Below, in pieces: positions 56,119 to 64,000 of a DNA stretch of 64,000 nt. The notes below the pieces were generated by a model. That model was not told the origin of the DNA, made no database searches, and worked only from the letters and a program-made list of their open reading frames with translations. The DNA comes from Rhizobium esperanzae (GTDB taxonomy: Bacteria > Pseudomonadota > Alphaproteobacteria > Rhizobiales > Rhizobiaceae): assembly GCF_014197615.1 (NCBI RefSeq), contig NZ_JACIFY010000013.1, positions 124,001 to 188,000 of the forward strand. The letters run 5' to 3'. Each line of letters opens with the position of its first letter. Position 1 is the first letter of the stretch. The position numbers were made by a program, and so were the translations under genes.

Positions 56119-57066
56119 GTGCGACGCCTTTTGACAAGCCTTTTGATTGCCGCTGCCCTGGTGAATTCGGCGCCTGCCTTCGCCATGCAGACGGTGCCGG
56201 CCGGCAACCGTCATGCCGAGCAGCCCGATATTCCGGGCGCGTCCGTCCGGCGCACCAAGGGCACCAAGAGCAGCTTCGATCTGAAATATGAAAAGGTCCA
56301 TGAGCTTCTGGCGACCGATCGCGAGCTGATGGGCAAGATCCGCAAGGTCTCCAGCGCTTACGGCATCAATCCCATCCATGTCGTCGGCGCGATCGTCGGC
56401 GAACACACCTATAATGTCGACGCCTACGACCGGCTGCAGGCCTATTATGTCAAGGCCGCATCCTATGCGGGGGAAAGCTTCCGCTTCGCCTATGACGGCG
56501 AAAACGTCGATGATTTCGTGGCGCGGCCGCAATTTGCGCAGTGCAAGGGCAAGAGTGATTCCTACACCCTCTGGACCTGCCGCGAAGATGTCTGGGAAAG
56601 CGATTTCCGCGGCAAGACGGTGGGCGGCGAGAGCTTCCCCAACAATCGCTTCAGCGCGGTCTTCTTCCAGCCCTTCTATGCCGGCCAGACCTTCGGTCTC
56701 GGCCAGGTCAATCCGCTGACGGCACTGATGCTCTCCGATCTCGTCACCCGGGTCTCGGGTTATCCGAAGCTGAACGAGAAGAATGCCGGCGACGTCTATA
56801 AGGCGATCATGGATCCCGATATCTCGCTCGCCTTCGTCGCGGCCTCGATCCGCCGGTCGATCGACGATTACAAGGAGATTGCCGGCATGGACATCTCGGG
56901 CAATCCCGGCCTGACGGCGACGCTCTATAATGTCGGCAATTCCCGCCAGCGTGCCGCGGCACTCGCGGCGAAAAACCGCTCTTCCGGTGCGACCGTTTGG
57001 CCCGAAGAGAATTATTACGGCTGGCTGATCAACGACAAGCTGGACGAACTCAAGGGCCTGCTCTAG
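56119..57066 (+). CDS. DUF1402 exported protein
   Basis: The 315-residue product starts at GTG with a clear signal peptide (RRLLTSLLIAAALVNSAPAFA, cleavage after the final A). The mature part contains YGINPIHVVGAIVGEHTYNV and FGLGQVNPLTALML. These recall the catalytic-Glu and GLGQ motifs of SLT-type lytic transglycosylases, as does ATLYNVGN. DUF1402 is unassigned; a murein-degrading or binding role is my inference from these motifs. It follows the hslU terminator and ends 48 bp before the P450. Confidence 0.82.
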   Translation: MRRLLTSLLIAAALVNSAPAFAMQTVPAGNRHAEQPDIPGASVRRTKGTKSSFDLKYEKVHELLATDRELMGKIRKVSSAYGINPIHVVGAIVGEHTYNVDAYDRLQAYYVKAASYAGESFRFAYDGENVDDFVARPQFAQCKGKSDSYTLWTCREDVWESDFRGKTVGGESFPNNRFSAVFFQPFYAGQTFGLGQVNPLTALMLSDLVTRVSGYPKLNEKNAGDVYKAIMDPDISLAFVAASIRRSIDDYKEIAGMDISGNPGLTATLYNVGNSRQRAAALAAKNRSSGATVWPEENYYGWLINDKLDELKGLL

Positions 57067-57114
57067 CTTCAGGCCTGACGGGAGGGCACCGATCTTCCCC
57101 GAAAGGTTTTGACG

Positions 57115-58527
57115 ATGGACATGCGTCCTGATCCCTTCGTTCCGCCGGCACCGCTGCCGCGCACCGTGCCGCCGAGCCGGCTTGATATCATCCGCATCAT
57201 CTTGCGCAATCCGCTCGAGCTCTGGGGCGAACCGTCCTACACGCTGCCTTGGATCAAGACGAGCTTCTTCGGGCAACATACCCTGATCGTCAACGATCCA
57301 GGCCTGATCAAGCATGTGCTGGTCGACAATGCCAACAATTACCGCATGTCCGACATACGCCAACTGGTATTGCGGCCGATCCTGCGCGACGGCCTGCTGA
57401 CGGCGGAGGGCCAGGTCTGGAAACGGTCGCGAAAGGCGGTCGCCCCTGTTTTCACGCCGCGCCACGCCAAAGGTTTTGCCGGCCAGATGCTGCAGCAATC
57501 GGAGAATTTTGTCGGCAAATATGAGGGTGCCGGTTCGGCGGGCCAGGTCTTCGATATCGCCAGTGATATGACCGATCTCACCTTTGCAATTCTTGCCGAA
57601 ACGCTTTTCTCCGGCGAAATCGTTTCCTCGAGCGGCCATTTTGCCGACGACGTCAACCAGCTTCTCCACCGCATGGGCCGCGTCGACCCGATGGATCTGC
57701 TGCGTGCGCCCTCCTGGGTGCCGCGCCTCACCCGCATCGGCGGCCAGAAGGTGCTGGAGAAATTCAGGGCGATCGTGCGCGATACCATGGATATGCGTCT
57801 GGCAAAGATGAAGGCCGATCGCGCCGCCGCACCGGACGATTTTCTGACGCTGCTTCTGGAACAGGCCGGCCCCGACGGCCTGACCGAAGAGGAGATCGAG
57901 GACAATATCCTGACCTTCATCGGCGCCGGACACGAGACGACCGCGCGTGCACTGGCCTGGACGCTTTATTGTGTGGCGAACAGCCCGCATATCCGCGAGG
58001 CGATGGAAACGGAAATCGACGCTGTTCTTTCAACCGGCGCCGAGCCGGTGGAATGGCTGGATCTGATGCCTGTGACCCGGGCAGCCTTTGAAGAGGCTCT
58101 CAGGCTTTATCCGCCGGCCCCTTCGATCAATCGCGCCGCAATCTCCGACGACGTATGGACGAATGCGAAGGGCGAGAAGGTCGAAATACCGGCCGATATC
58201 ACCGTGCTCATCATGCCCTGGACCCTGCATCGCCACGAGCTGTACTGGGAAAAACCGCGCGCCTATATGCCGGAACGGTTCCTGCCGGAAAATCGCGGCA
58301 GTATCGGCCGGTTCCAGTTCTTGCCGTTCGGCGCCGGCCCGCGCGTCTGCATCGGCGCGACCTTCGCGCTGCAGGAGGCGGTAATCGCACTGGCGGTGAT
58401 GATGCACCGGTTTCGCTTCGACCAGACGGAAACGACCCATCCCTGGCCGGTGCAGAAGCTGACGACGCAGCCGCAGAACGGGCTGCCGATGCGCGTGACG
58501 CCGCGCATAGTTTCCCGAGCGGCATAA
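57115..58527 (+). CDS. Cytochrome P450
   Basis: A haem-thiolate monooxygenase, 470 residues from an ATG with AAAGG 8 nt upstream. The I-helix is FIGAGHETTARAL, the K-helix has EEALRL (ExxR), and the haem ligand Cys412 lies in FGAGPRVCIG. The lack of an N-terminal anchor makes it soluble, so it needs separate redox partners; none is encoded nearby. The sequence resembles CYP102/CYP4-like bacterial fatty-acid hydroxylases in its I-helix, but no substrate can be deduced. It stands between DUF1402 and glcB, possibly with its own promoter. Confidence 0.9.
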   Translation: MDMRPDPFVPPAPLPRTVPPSRLDIIRIILRNPLELWGEPSYTLPWIKTSFFGQHTLIVNDPGLIKHVLVDNANNYRMSDIRQLVLRPILRDGLLTAEGQVWKRSRKAVAPVFTPRHAKGFAGQMLQQSENFVGKYEGAGSAGQVFDIASDMTDLTFAILAETLFSGEIVSSSGHFADDVNQLLHRMGRVDPMDLLRAPSWVPRLTRIGGQKVLEKFRAIVRDTMDMRLAKMKADRAAAPDDFLTLLLEQAGPDGLTEEEIEDNILTFIGAGHETTARALAWTLYCVANSPHIREAMETEIDAVLSTGAEPVEWLDLMPVTRAAFEEALRLYPPAPSINRAAISDDVWTNAKGEKVEIPADITVLIMPWTLHRHELYWEKPRAYMPERFLPENRGSIGRFQFLPFGAGPRVCIGATFALQEAVIALAVMMHRFRFDQTETTHPWPVQKLTTQPQNGLPMRVTPRIVSRAA

Positions 58528-58612
58528 ATCTTTCGAATTATTGCGGAATTGACTGTGAATGAAAGCCGGGCAAAGTGGCAGCATTCAAAGTCGTTGCCAG
58601 GGAGAATGCCGC

Positions 58613-60784
58613 ATGAGCCGCGTTGATAAGAACGGTCTTGCCGTCGAAACCGTCCTTCATGATTTCCTGACCCGGGAGGTGCTGCCGGGGCTGGCGGTCG
58701 ATGCGGACAAGTTCTTTGCCGATTTTTCGGCGATCGTCCATGATCTCGCGCCGAAGAATCGGGCGCTGTTGAAAAAACGCGACGAGCTGCAGCTCAAGAT
58801 CGACGACTGGTATCACCAGCACGGCGCTCCGACCGATATGGATGATTACCAGTCGTTCCTCCGCGGCATCGGCTATCTCCTGCCGGAGGGATCGGACTTC
58901 CAGGTTTCGACCCAGAATGTCGATCCCGAGATCGCCTCGATTGCCGGCCCGCAGCTGGTCGTTCCCGTCATGAACGCGCGTTATGCGCTGAACGCCGCCA
59001 ATGCCCGCTGGGGCTCACTCTATGATGCGCTCTATGGCACCGACGCCATTTCCGAAAGCGACGGCGCTGAAAAGGGCAAGGGTTACAATCCGAAGCGCGG
59101 CGAGAAGGTGATCGCCTGGGTGCGCGATTTCCTCGATGTGGCGACGCCGCTGCAGGATGGCAGTTGGAAGGACGTCGGCAGTCTGGTCGTCAGGGATGGA
59201 GCGCTCGCCATCAGATCGGTCGATGGAGAGCAGGCAATGCTGAAGGATGGTGGGCACTTTGCCGGCTATCGTGGCGATGCTGCCGCCCCGACGCATATTC
59301 TCCTGAAGAACAACGGCATCCACATCGAAATCGTCATCGATGCGACAACGGCGATCGGCAAGTCCGATCCGGCTCATATTTCCGATGTCTGGCTGGAATC
59401 GGCGATCACCACCATCATGGACTGCGAGGACTCGATTGCCGCCGTCGACGCCGAGGACAAGGTCACCGTCTATCGCAACTGGCTCGGCCTGATGAAGGGC
59501 GACCTGCAGGAAGACGTGGCAAAGGGCGGAACGAGTTTCGTCCGCAGGCTCAACCCGGATCTGGACTATATCGGCCCGGACGGTGCTTCGTTCGAATTGC
59601 ATCGCCGCTCGCTGATGCTGGTGCGCAATGTCGGCCACCTCATGACCAATCCGGCGATCCTCGACAGGGATGGGAACGAAGTGCCCGAAGGCATCATGGA
59701 TGCCGTCATCACCGGCCTGATCGCGCTTTACGATATCGGCCCGGCCGGCCGGAAAAAGAATTCCCGCGCCGGCTCCATGTATGTGGTCAAGCCGAAGATG
59801 CATGGGCCCGAGGAAGTCGCCTTCGCCGTCGAAATCTTCTCGCGGGTCGAAGATGCGCTTGGGCTGCCGCGCAACACCATCAAGATGGGCATCATGGATG
59901 AGGAGCGCCGCACGACGGTCAATCTCAAGGAATGCATCCGCGCCGCTCGCGAGCGCGTCGTCTTCATCAATACCGGCTTCCTCGATCGCACCGGCGACGA
60001 GATACACACCTCGATGGAAGCCGGTCCGATGATTCGCAAGGGCGACATGCGCCAGGCGGCCTGGATTTCGGCCTATGAGAACTGGAACGTCGACATCGGC
60101 CTTGAATGCGGCCTTTCCGGCCATGCCCAGATCGGCAAGGGCATGTGGGCGATGCCTGATCTGATGGCGGCGATGCTGGAACAGAAGATCGCCCATCCGA
60201 AGGCCGGCGCCAACACCGCCTGGGTGCCGTCGCCGACGGCCGCAACCCTGCACGCCACTCATTATCACCGGGTCAATGTCGCCCGGGTTCAACAGGGACT
60301 GAAGGACCGGGCCCGCGCCAAGCTGTCCGACATTCTCTCCGTACCGGTTGCGGTGCGGCCGAACTGGACGCCGGAGGAAATCCAGCGCGAACTCGACAAC
60401 AATGCCCAGGGTATCCTCGGCTACGTCGTGCGCTGGGTCGATCAGGGTGTTGGTTGCTCGAAAGTGCCTGACATCAACAATGTCGGCCTGATGGAAGACC
60501 GCGCCACATTGCGCATTTCGGCCCAGCACATGGCCAATTGGCTGCATCACGCGGTCGTCACCGAGGCGCAGATCGTCGAAACAATGAAACGCATGGCCGC
60601 CGTCGTCGACCGGCAGAACGGAGAAGACCCCGCCTATCGGCCGATGGCCGGCAATTTCGACGGCTCGATTGCCTTCCAGGCCGCCCTCGATCTCGTCTTG
60701 AAGGGCAGGGAGCAGCCGAACGGCTATACCGAGCCGGTGCTTCACCGCCGCCGCCTCGAGCTCAAGGCGCAGCAGGCCGGTTGA
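58613..60784 (+). CDS. glcB: Malate synthase G
   Basis: GlcB condenses glyoxylate with acetyl-CoA to malate in the glyoxylate shunt or in glycolate use. The 723-residue length and the motifs are those of isoform G: TTIMDCEDSIAAVDAEDK (catalytic Asp/Glu region), IKMGIMDEERRTTVN, MEAGPMIRKGDM and the active-site loop ANTAWVPSPTAATLHATHYH. The ATG has GGGAGA 7 nt upstream. A bidirectional terminator follows. With pckA and phaZ in the window, growth on acetate, C4 acids or PHB is well provided for. Confidence 0.97.
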   Translation: MSRVDKNGLAVETVLHDFLTREVLPGLAVDADKFFADFSAIVHDLAPKNRALLKKRDELQLKIDDWYHQHGAPTDMDDYQSFLRGIGYLLPEGSDFQVSTQNVDPEIASIAGPQLVVPVMNARYALNAANARWGSLYDALYGTDAISESDGAEKGKGYNPKRGEKVIAWVRDFLDVATPLQDGSWKDVGSLVVRDGALAIRSVDGEQAMLKDGGHFAGYRGDAAAPTHILLKNNGIHIEIVIDATTAIGKSDPAHISDVWLESAITTIMDCEDSIAAVDAEDKVTVYRNWLGLMKGDLQEDVAKGGTSFVRRLNPDLDYIGPDGASFELHRRSLMLVRNVGHLMTNPAILDRDGNEVPEGIMDAVITGLIALYDIGPAGRKKNSRAGSMYVVKPKMHGPEEVAFAVEIFSRVEDALGLPRNTIKMGIMDEERRTTVNLKECIRAARERVVFINTGFLDRTGDEIHTSMEAGPMIRKGDMRQAAWISAYENWNVDIGLECGLSGHAQIGKGMWAMPDLMAAMLEQKIAHPKAGANTAWVPSPTAATLHATHYHRVNVARVQQGLKDRARAKLSDILSVPVAVRPNWTPEEIQRELDNNAQGILGYVVRWVDQGVGCSKVPDINNVGLMEDRATLRISAQHMANWLHHAVVTEAQIVETMKRMAAVVDRQNGEDPAYRPMAGNFDGSIAFQAALDLVLKGREQPNGYTEPVLHRRRLELKAQQAG

Positions 60785-60790
60785 AATATG

Positions 60791-60827
60791 AAAAGGCCGC
60801 CGGAACGACGTTCCGGCGGCCTTTTTT
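60791..60827. terminator. Bidirectional intrinsic terminator between glcB and the L,D-transpeptidase gene
   Basis: Fifteen-base arms AAAAGGCCGCCGGAA and TTCCGGCGGCCTTTT with loop CGACG. Runs of A and T on the outside make it functional on both strands. Confidence 0.93.
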
Positions 60828-60848
60828 ATACCGAATTCGGTCTCTACC

Positions 60849-61532
60849 TTACTGGATGACGATGACCTTGGACGTGCCCTTGCCGGGACGGACGCGGCTG
60901 TAAAGGTCGATGACGTCCTGGTTCATCAGGCGAATGCAGCCCGAGGAAGCGGCGGTGCCGATCGAGGCCCATTCCGGCGTGCCGTGCAGGCGGAACAGCG
61001 TGTCCTTGCCGTCCTCGTTGAAGAGATACATGGCGCGTGCGCCGAGCGGATTGCTGAGACCCGGACCCATGCCGTCTTCGACATATTTGGCGACGTCAGG
61101 ACGGCGGACGGCCATTTCCTTCGGCGGGTGCCAGGTCGGCCATTCCTGCTTCCAGGCGACGTAGGCGGTGCCGGCCCATGCGAAGCCCTGCTTGCCGACG
61201 CCGATGCCGTAGCGCATCGCCTTGCCGTTGGCGAGGATATAATAGAGGAAGCGCTCGCGTGTATTGACGATGATCGTGCCCGGGCGCTCGGTGGTCTGGT
61301 AGCTGACGACCTGGCGGCGGAACTGCGGCTTGACCCTGTCGATCGGGATCGCCGGCAGAGAGTATCCGGCATCCTTCGTCACGCCATAGGCGTCGTTGAA
61401 GATCTGAGCTGTCTGTACCGTCGGGCCTGCGCCCTTGTCGTCGACGGATGCGCTATCGGAACTGGTGGAGCAGCCGGCCAGTGCGAGCGTTGTCAGCAGG
61501 CCAAATACAGGGAATGCATTGCGGATGCGCAT
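60849..61532 (-). CDS. L,D-transpeptidase (YkuD domain) lipoprotein
   Basis: YkuD enzymes form 3-3 cross-links in peptidoglycan or attach proteins to it. The 227-residue product has a lipoprotein signal with the lipobox LAGC (Cys20 after FGLLTTLALAGC). The catalytic motif is HGTPEWASIGTAASSGCIRL, in which the His and the Cys of SSGCIR are the active site. ATG was chosen over a frame 16 codons longer because it yields the signal peptide. 3-3 cross-links are common in Rhizobiales, which grow from one pole. Confidence 0.9.
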   Translation of the reverse strand: MRIRNAFPVFGLLTTLALAGCSTSSDSASVDDKGAGPTVQTAQIFNDAYGVTKDAGYSLPAIPIDRVKPQFRRQVVSYQTTERPGTIIVNTRERFLYYILANGKAMRYGIGVGKQGFAWAGTAYVAWKQEWPTWHPPKEMAVRRPDVAKYVEDGMGPGLSNPLGARAMYLFNEDGKDTLFRLHGTPEWASIGTAASSGCIRLMNQDVIDLYSRVRPGKGTSKVIVIQ

Positions 61533-61712
61533 AGATGACTCTTGAAGTTTTGGAGCAGGGAGAAACAGTCTTTCGACCATCGTTGATTATGGTTTATTTT
61601 CGATTAACTTGCGCTTTGCAAGGCTACTGCGGCGCGACAAATCCGTCTGCGGCGCAAATTAGAAGCGCATGGTTTTTTTGCAACAACACGCTAGCCCCTG
61701 CGATGGTTATCC

Positions 61713-62207
61713 ATGACGATTTTGAGCGTTTACAATAACAATCCGTTAATCGACGGCCGGCAATCGGACAGGGCCATGATGGTACGGCGGGGAACGCAGA
61801 TTTTACTGCATGAAATGCGCCACGCCGTGCTGCCTGAACTGCCGCTGGCCAGCGGCCGCCGTGCCGATTTGATCACGCTTTCGGAAAAGGGCGAGGTCTG
61901 GATCATCGAAATCAAGACGTCGATCGAGGATTTCCGGGTGGATCGCAAATGGCCGGAATACAGGCTGCATTGCGACCGCCTGTTCTTCGCGACCCACAAG
62001 GATGTGCCGCTCGACATCTTTCCCGAGGAGTGCGGGCTCTTCCTGTCGGACGGTTATGGCGCTCACATGATTCGCGAGGCGCCGGAACACCGCATGGCGC
62101 CCGCCACGCGCAAATCCGTCACGCTCAATTTCTCGCGCGCCGCCGCGCAACGGCTGATGATGGCCGAATGGGCGAGCGGAAAGCCGTTTACCGTGGATGA
62201 TGTCTGA
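61713..62207 (+). CDS. mmcB: MmcB family DNA repair nuclease-like protein
   Basis: MmcB was found in Caulobacter as an SOS-linked damage-survival protein. The 164-residue product has a PD-(D/E)XK core: Asp in RRADLITL, and Glu with Lys in VWIIEIKTSIEDF, flanked by YRLHCDRLFFAT. A later ATG pair (residues 22-23) is an alternative start giving a product closer to the usual length. No LexA box of the alphaproteobacterial type GTTC-N7-GTTC was found upstream. It converges with actR. Confidence 0.85.
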   Translation: MTILSVYNNNPLIDGRQSDRAMMVRRGTQILLHEMRHAVLPELPLASGRRADLITLSEKGEVWIIEIKTSIEDFRVDRKWPEYRLHCDRLFFATHKDVPLDIFPEECGLFLSDGYGAHMIREAPEHRMAPATRKSVTLNFSRAAAQRLMMAEWASGKPFTVDDV

Positions 62208-62222
62208 TGGACGATGCTTGGG

Positions 62223-62801
62223 CTATTTCGGTGCGCGTTTGGCAAGGATGCGCTGCAGCGTGCGCCGGTGCATGTTGAGCCGGCGCGCCGTTTCCGAAAC
62301 ATTGCGCTCGCACATTTCATAGACCCGCTGAATGTGCTCCCAGCGCACCCGGTCGGCCGACATCGGGTTCTCGGGAAGCTCGGCCTTTTCGCCGGCCCGC
62401 TGCGTCAACGCCGAAAACACGTCGTCGGCATCCGCGGGCTTTGCCAGGTAATCGACGGCGCCGAGCTTCACAGCCGTCACCGCCGTTGCGATATTGCCGT
62501 AGCCGGTCAGCACGATGATCCTGGTGTCGTCGCGCTTCTGGCGGATGGCTTCGATGACGTCGAGCCCGTTGCCGTCGCCGAGCCGAAGATCGACCACCGC
62601 ATATTTCGGCGGGCGGCCTTTCGATTTCGCGACGCCTTCCGCCACTGATTCGGCCGTCTCGACCTGGAAGCCGCGCGTCTCCATCGCCCGGGCGAGGCGG
62701 CGCAGGAACGGTCCGTCGTCGTCGACGATCAGCAGGCTGGCGTCAGGGCCGATATGGTCTTCATCAGACGCAGCGAAATTTTCATGATTCTGTTCTGTCA
62801 T
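62223..62801 (-). CDS. actR: Redox response regulator ActR (RegR/PrrA)
   Basis: ActR is a global regulator of redox, acid and carbon/nitrogen genes in rhizobia. The 192-residue product has LLIVDDD, the phospho-Asp in VVDLRLGDGNG, ILTGYG and the KP motif. After a short linker the Fis-type HTH reads RNVSETARRLNMHRRTLQRIL. The actS sensor gene is 67 bp upstream on the same strand. Confidence 0.95.
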   Translation of the reverse strand: MTEQNHENFAASDEDHIGPDASLLIVDDDGPFLRRLARAMETRGFQVETAESVAEGVAKSKGRPPKYAVVDLRLGDGNGLDVIEAIRQKRDDTRIIVLTGYGNIATAVTAVKLGAVDYLAKPADADDVFSALTQRAGEKAELPENPMSADRVRWEHIQRVYEMCERNVSETARRLNMHRRTLQRILAKRAPK

Positions 62802-62868
62802 CGTCTCGGTCCCGGCGGCTCAACGCCCGATCTGTGTCAACCGCTCTGTTCTGTTTATGCCGACAAAG

Positions 62869-64000
62869 TCATTTTGTCGAATTTGCGTCGATCAGCATGC
62901 GCGGCCATTCGATTCGGATCCGTGCGCCGGCACTTTCCGGGTCACGATTTTCGAAGATCAGCGATGCGCCGGAGCGCTCCAGCAGCGTCTTGGCGATGAA
63001 AAGCCCGAGACCGAGGCCGCCGGCCGTATCCTCTTTCTGCCTTTTGGTCACATAAGGCTCGCCGATCCGGGTCAGAATGTCGGGAGCATAGCCGTTGCCG
63101 TCGTCCTCGATGACGATCAGCACTTTATCGTGATCATGCTCGACGGTGACGATCACTTTCTCCCGCGCATAATCGACGGCGTTTTCGATCAGATTCCCGA
63201 GCCCGTACATGATGCCGGCGTTGCGGTCGGTCACCGGCTCGTCCTTGCGCGGGCTCTTTTCGATCAGCTCGAGCGTGATGCCGAATTCCCGGTGGGGTGC
63301 CACGATCTCCTCGATCATCGAGGAAAGCGGCAGGCGGCGCATATGTGCCTCGCCTTCGGAGGAGAGCGTCGTCAGCCGCCGCAGGATGTCACGGCAGCGT
63401 TCGCTCTGGCTGCGCAGCAGCATCACGTCCTCGCGGAAACGATCGTCGTCCTTGAGTTCCCGCTCCATTTCCTTGGCGACGACGCTGATCGTCGCGAGCG
63501 GCGTGCCGAGCTCGTGGGCGGCTGCGGCCGCCAGTCCGTCGAGCTGCGAAAGATGTTTTTCCCGCTGCAGCACCAGTTCGGTCGCCGCCAGCGCATCGGC
63601 AAGCTGGCTCGCCTCCAACGACACGCGATAGGCGTAGAAGGCGGCGAAGGCCATCGTCGAGGCGATCGAGCACCAGACACCGAACTGCATGACATTGTGG
63701 ACGTTGATCTCGACGCCGTCGAACCACGGCAGCGGAAAGGGCGAGAAGGCAAGCACCGTGATGCAGACCATCGCAAAGCCGATCAGCGCCGTGCTGTAAC
63801 GGATGGGCTGCGAGGCAAAGGAAATGATGACAGGCACGCAGACAAGCGCTGCGAACGGATTGGCAAGGCCGCCGGTGATGAAGAGCAGCGCGCAGAGCTG
63901 CAGAAGATCGAAACCAAGCAGCGCAAAGGCGGCCGGCGGCTCCAGCCGGTGCGTCGGCGGATAGCGGATCGTCAGGTAGAAATTCACCCAGGCAAGGGCG
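62869..64000 (-). CDS. actS: Redox sensor histidine kinase ActS (RegB/PrrB), N terminus outside window
   Basis: ActS/RegB senses the quinone pool and oxygen and phosphorylates ActR. The frame is open to the right edge (...ALAWVNFYLTIRY), so the first part is missing. Visible parts are the transmembrane segments with GGLANPF, which matches the quinone-linked GGxxNPF motif of RegB, and the H-box AAAAHELGTPLATI. The redox Cys lies in RSQSERCRDIL, and the ATPase has NLIENAVDYA, DDGNGY and GGLGLGLFIAKTL. It is followed by actR. Confidence 0.93.
   Translation of the reverse strand, partial: ALAWVNFYLTIRYPPTHRLEPPAAFALLGFDLLQLCALLFITGGLANPFAALVCVPVIISFASQPIRYSTALIGFAMVCITVLAFSPFPLPWFDGVEINVHNVMQFGVWCSIASTMAFAAFYAYRVSLEASQLADALAATELVLQREKHLSQLDGLAAAAAHELGTPLATISVVAKEMERELKDDDRFREDVMLLRSQSERCRDILRRLTTLSSEGEAHMRRLPLSSMIEEIVAPHREFGITLELIEKSPRKDEPVTDRNAGIMYGLGNLIENAVDYAREKVIVTVEHDHDKVLIVIEDDGNGYAPDILTRIGEPYVTKRQKEDTAGGLGLGLFIAKTLLERSGASLIFENRDPESAGARIRIEWPRMLIDANSTK

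Noticed and set aside
61533..61712. LexA operator upstream of mmcB
   Set aside because: mmcB is SOS-controlled in Caulobacter, so I looked for GTTC-N7-GTTC and variants. None was found in the 180-bp gap.

Overview
The window reads as core chromosome of a Rhizobium of the etli/leguminosarum type (Alphaproteobacteria, Rhizobiaceae). The pointers are protein sequences and gene orders typical of that group: hemE-oriC-maf-aroE-coaE-dnaQ, hprK-EIIA-HPr beside chvGI-pckA, divL-tsaE, hslVU-DUF1402 and actRS. There are also GANTC sites, TTG and GTG starts, and a probable rhizobial intergenic repeat. Codon use is uniform. I see no tRNA or rRNA gene, insertion sequence, phage, CRISPR array or other mobile island. 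The species call is inference from memory, not a search.

Layout, left to right. (1) 1-5626, minus strand: mnmG (cut by the left edge), mnmE, rho, hemJ, hemE. (2) 5627-6027: the probable chromosomal origin, with two perfect DnaA boxes, weaker boxes and an A/T-rich stretch. (3) 6028-9659, plus: PPDK regulator, maf, aroE, coaE, dnaQ, tightly overlapped. (4) secB and fxsA on minus; Tim44-like, mltA, Smr, XRE regulator and gyrB on plus. (5) 16361-22327: redox enzymes (nitroreductase, DUF2218, glutathionyl-hydroquinone reductase), an FAH-family hydrolase, PHB depolymerase, DUF2852 and a YgjP-type metalloprotease. (6) trpF-trpB-trpA, accD, folC. (7) Minus strand 27639-39611: trxA, then the run divL > tsaE-amgK fusion > murU > addB > addA. 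(8) ahcY, then HPr, EIIA-Man, truncated HprK, ChvG, ChvI, all minus; pckA diverges. (9) arfB, alkB; coaA; and the his cluster (hisB-DUF2628-hisH-two unknowns-hisA-hisF-hisE). (10) hslV-hslU, DUF1402, a cytochrome P450, malate synthase G, an L,D-transpeptidase lipoprotein, an MmcB-like nuclease, and the redox regulators actR and actS (cut by the right edge).

How it works together. Four 14- to 16-of-16 matches to the ParB site parS lie within 47 kb: two between mnmG and mnmE, one inside the start of aroE, one at the pckA terminator. With oriC at 5.6-6.0 kb they mark this as the replication and segregation centre; parA and parB are expected just beyond the left edge. Cell-cycle control is represented by DivL, which carries tyrosine at the usual phospho-histidine position. 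Peptidoglycan recycling is represented by the AmgK half of a TsaE fusion plus MurU. Carbon and envelope signalling are represented by the incomplete PTS beside ChvGI and the gluconeogenic gene pckA. No wholly new system was found. The best leads are the parS/oriC layout, the TsaE-AmgK fusion in an operon with DivL and AddAB, and two unknown small proteins embedded in the his cluster.
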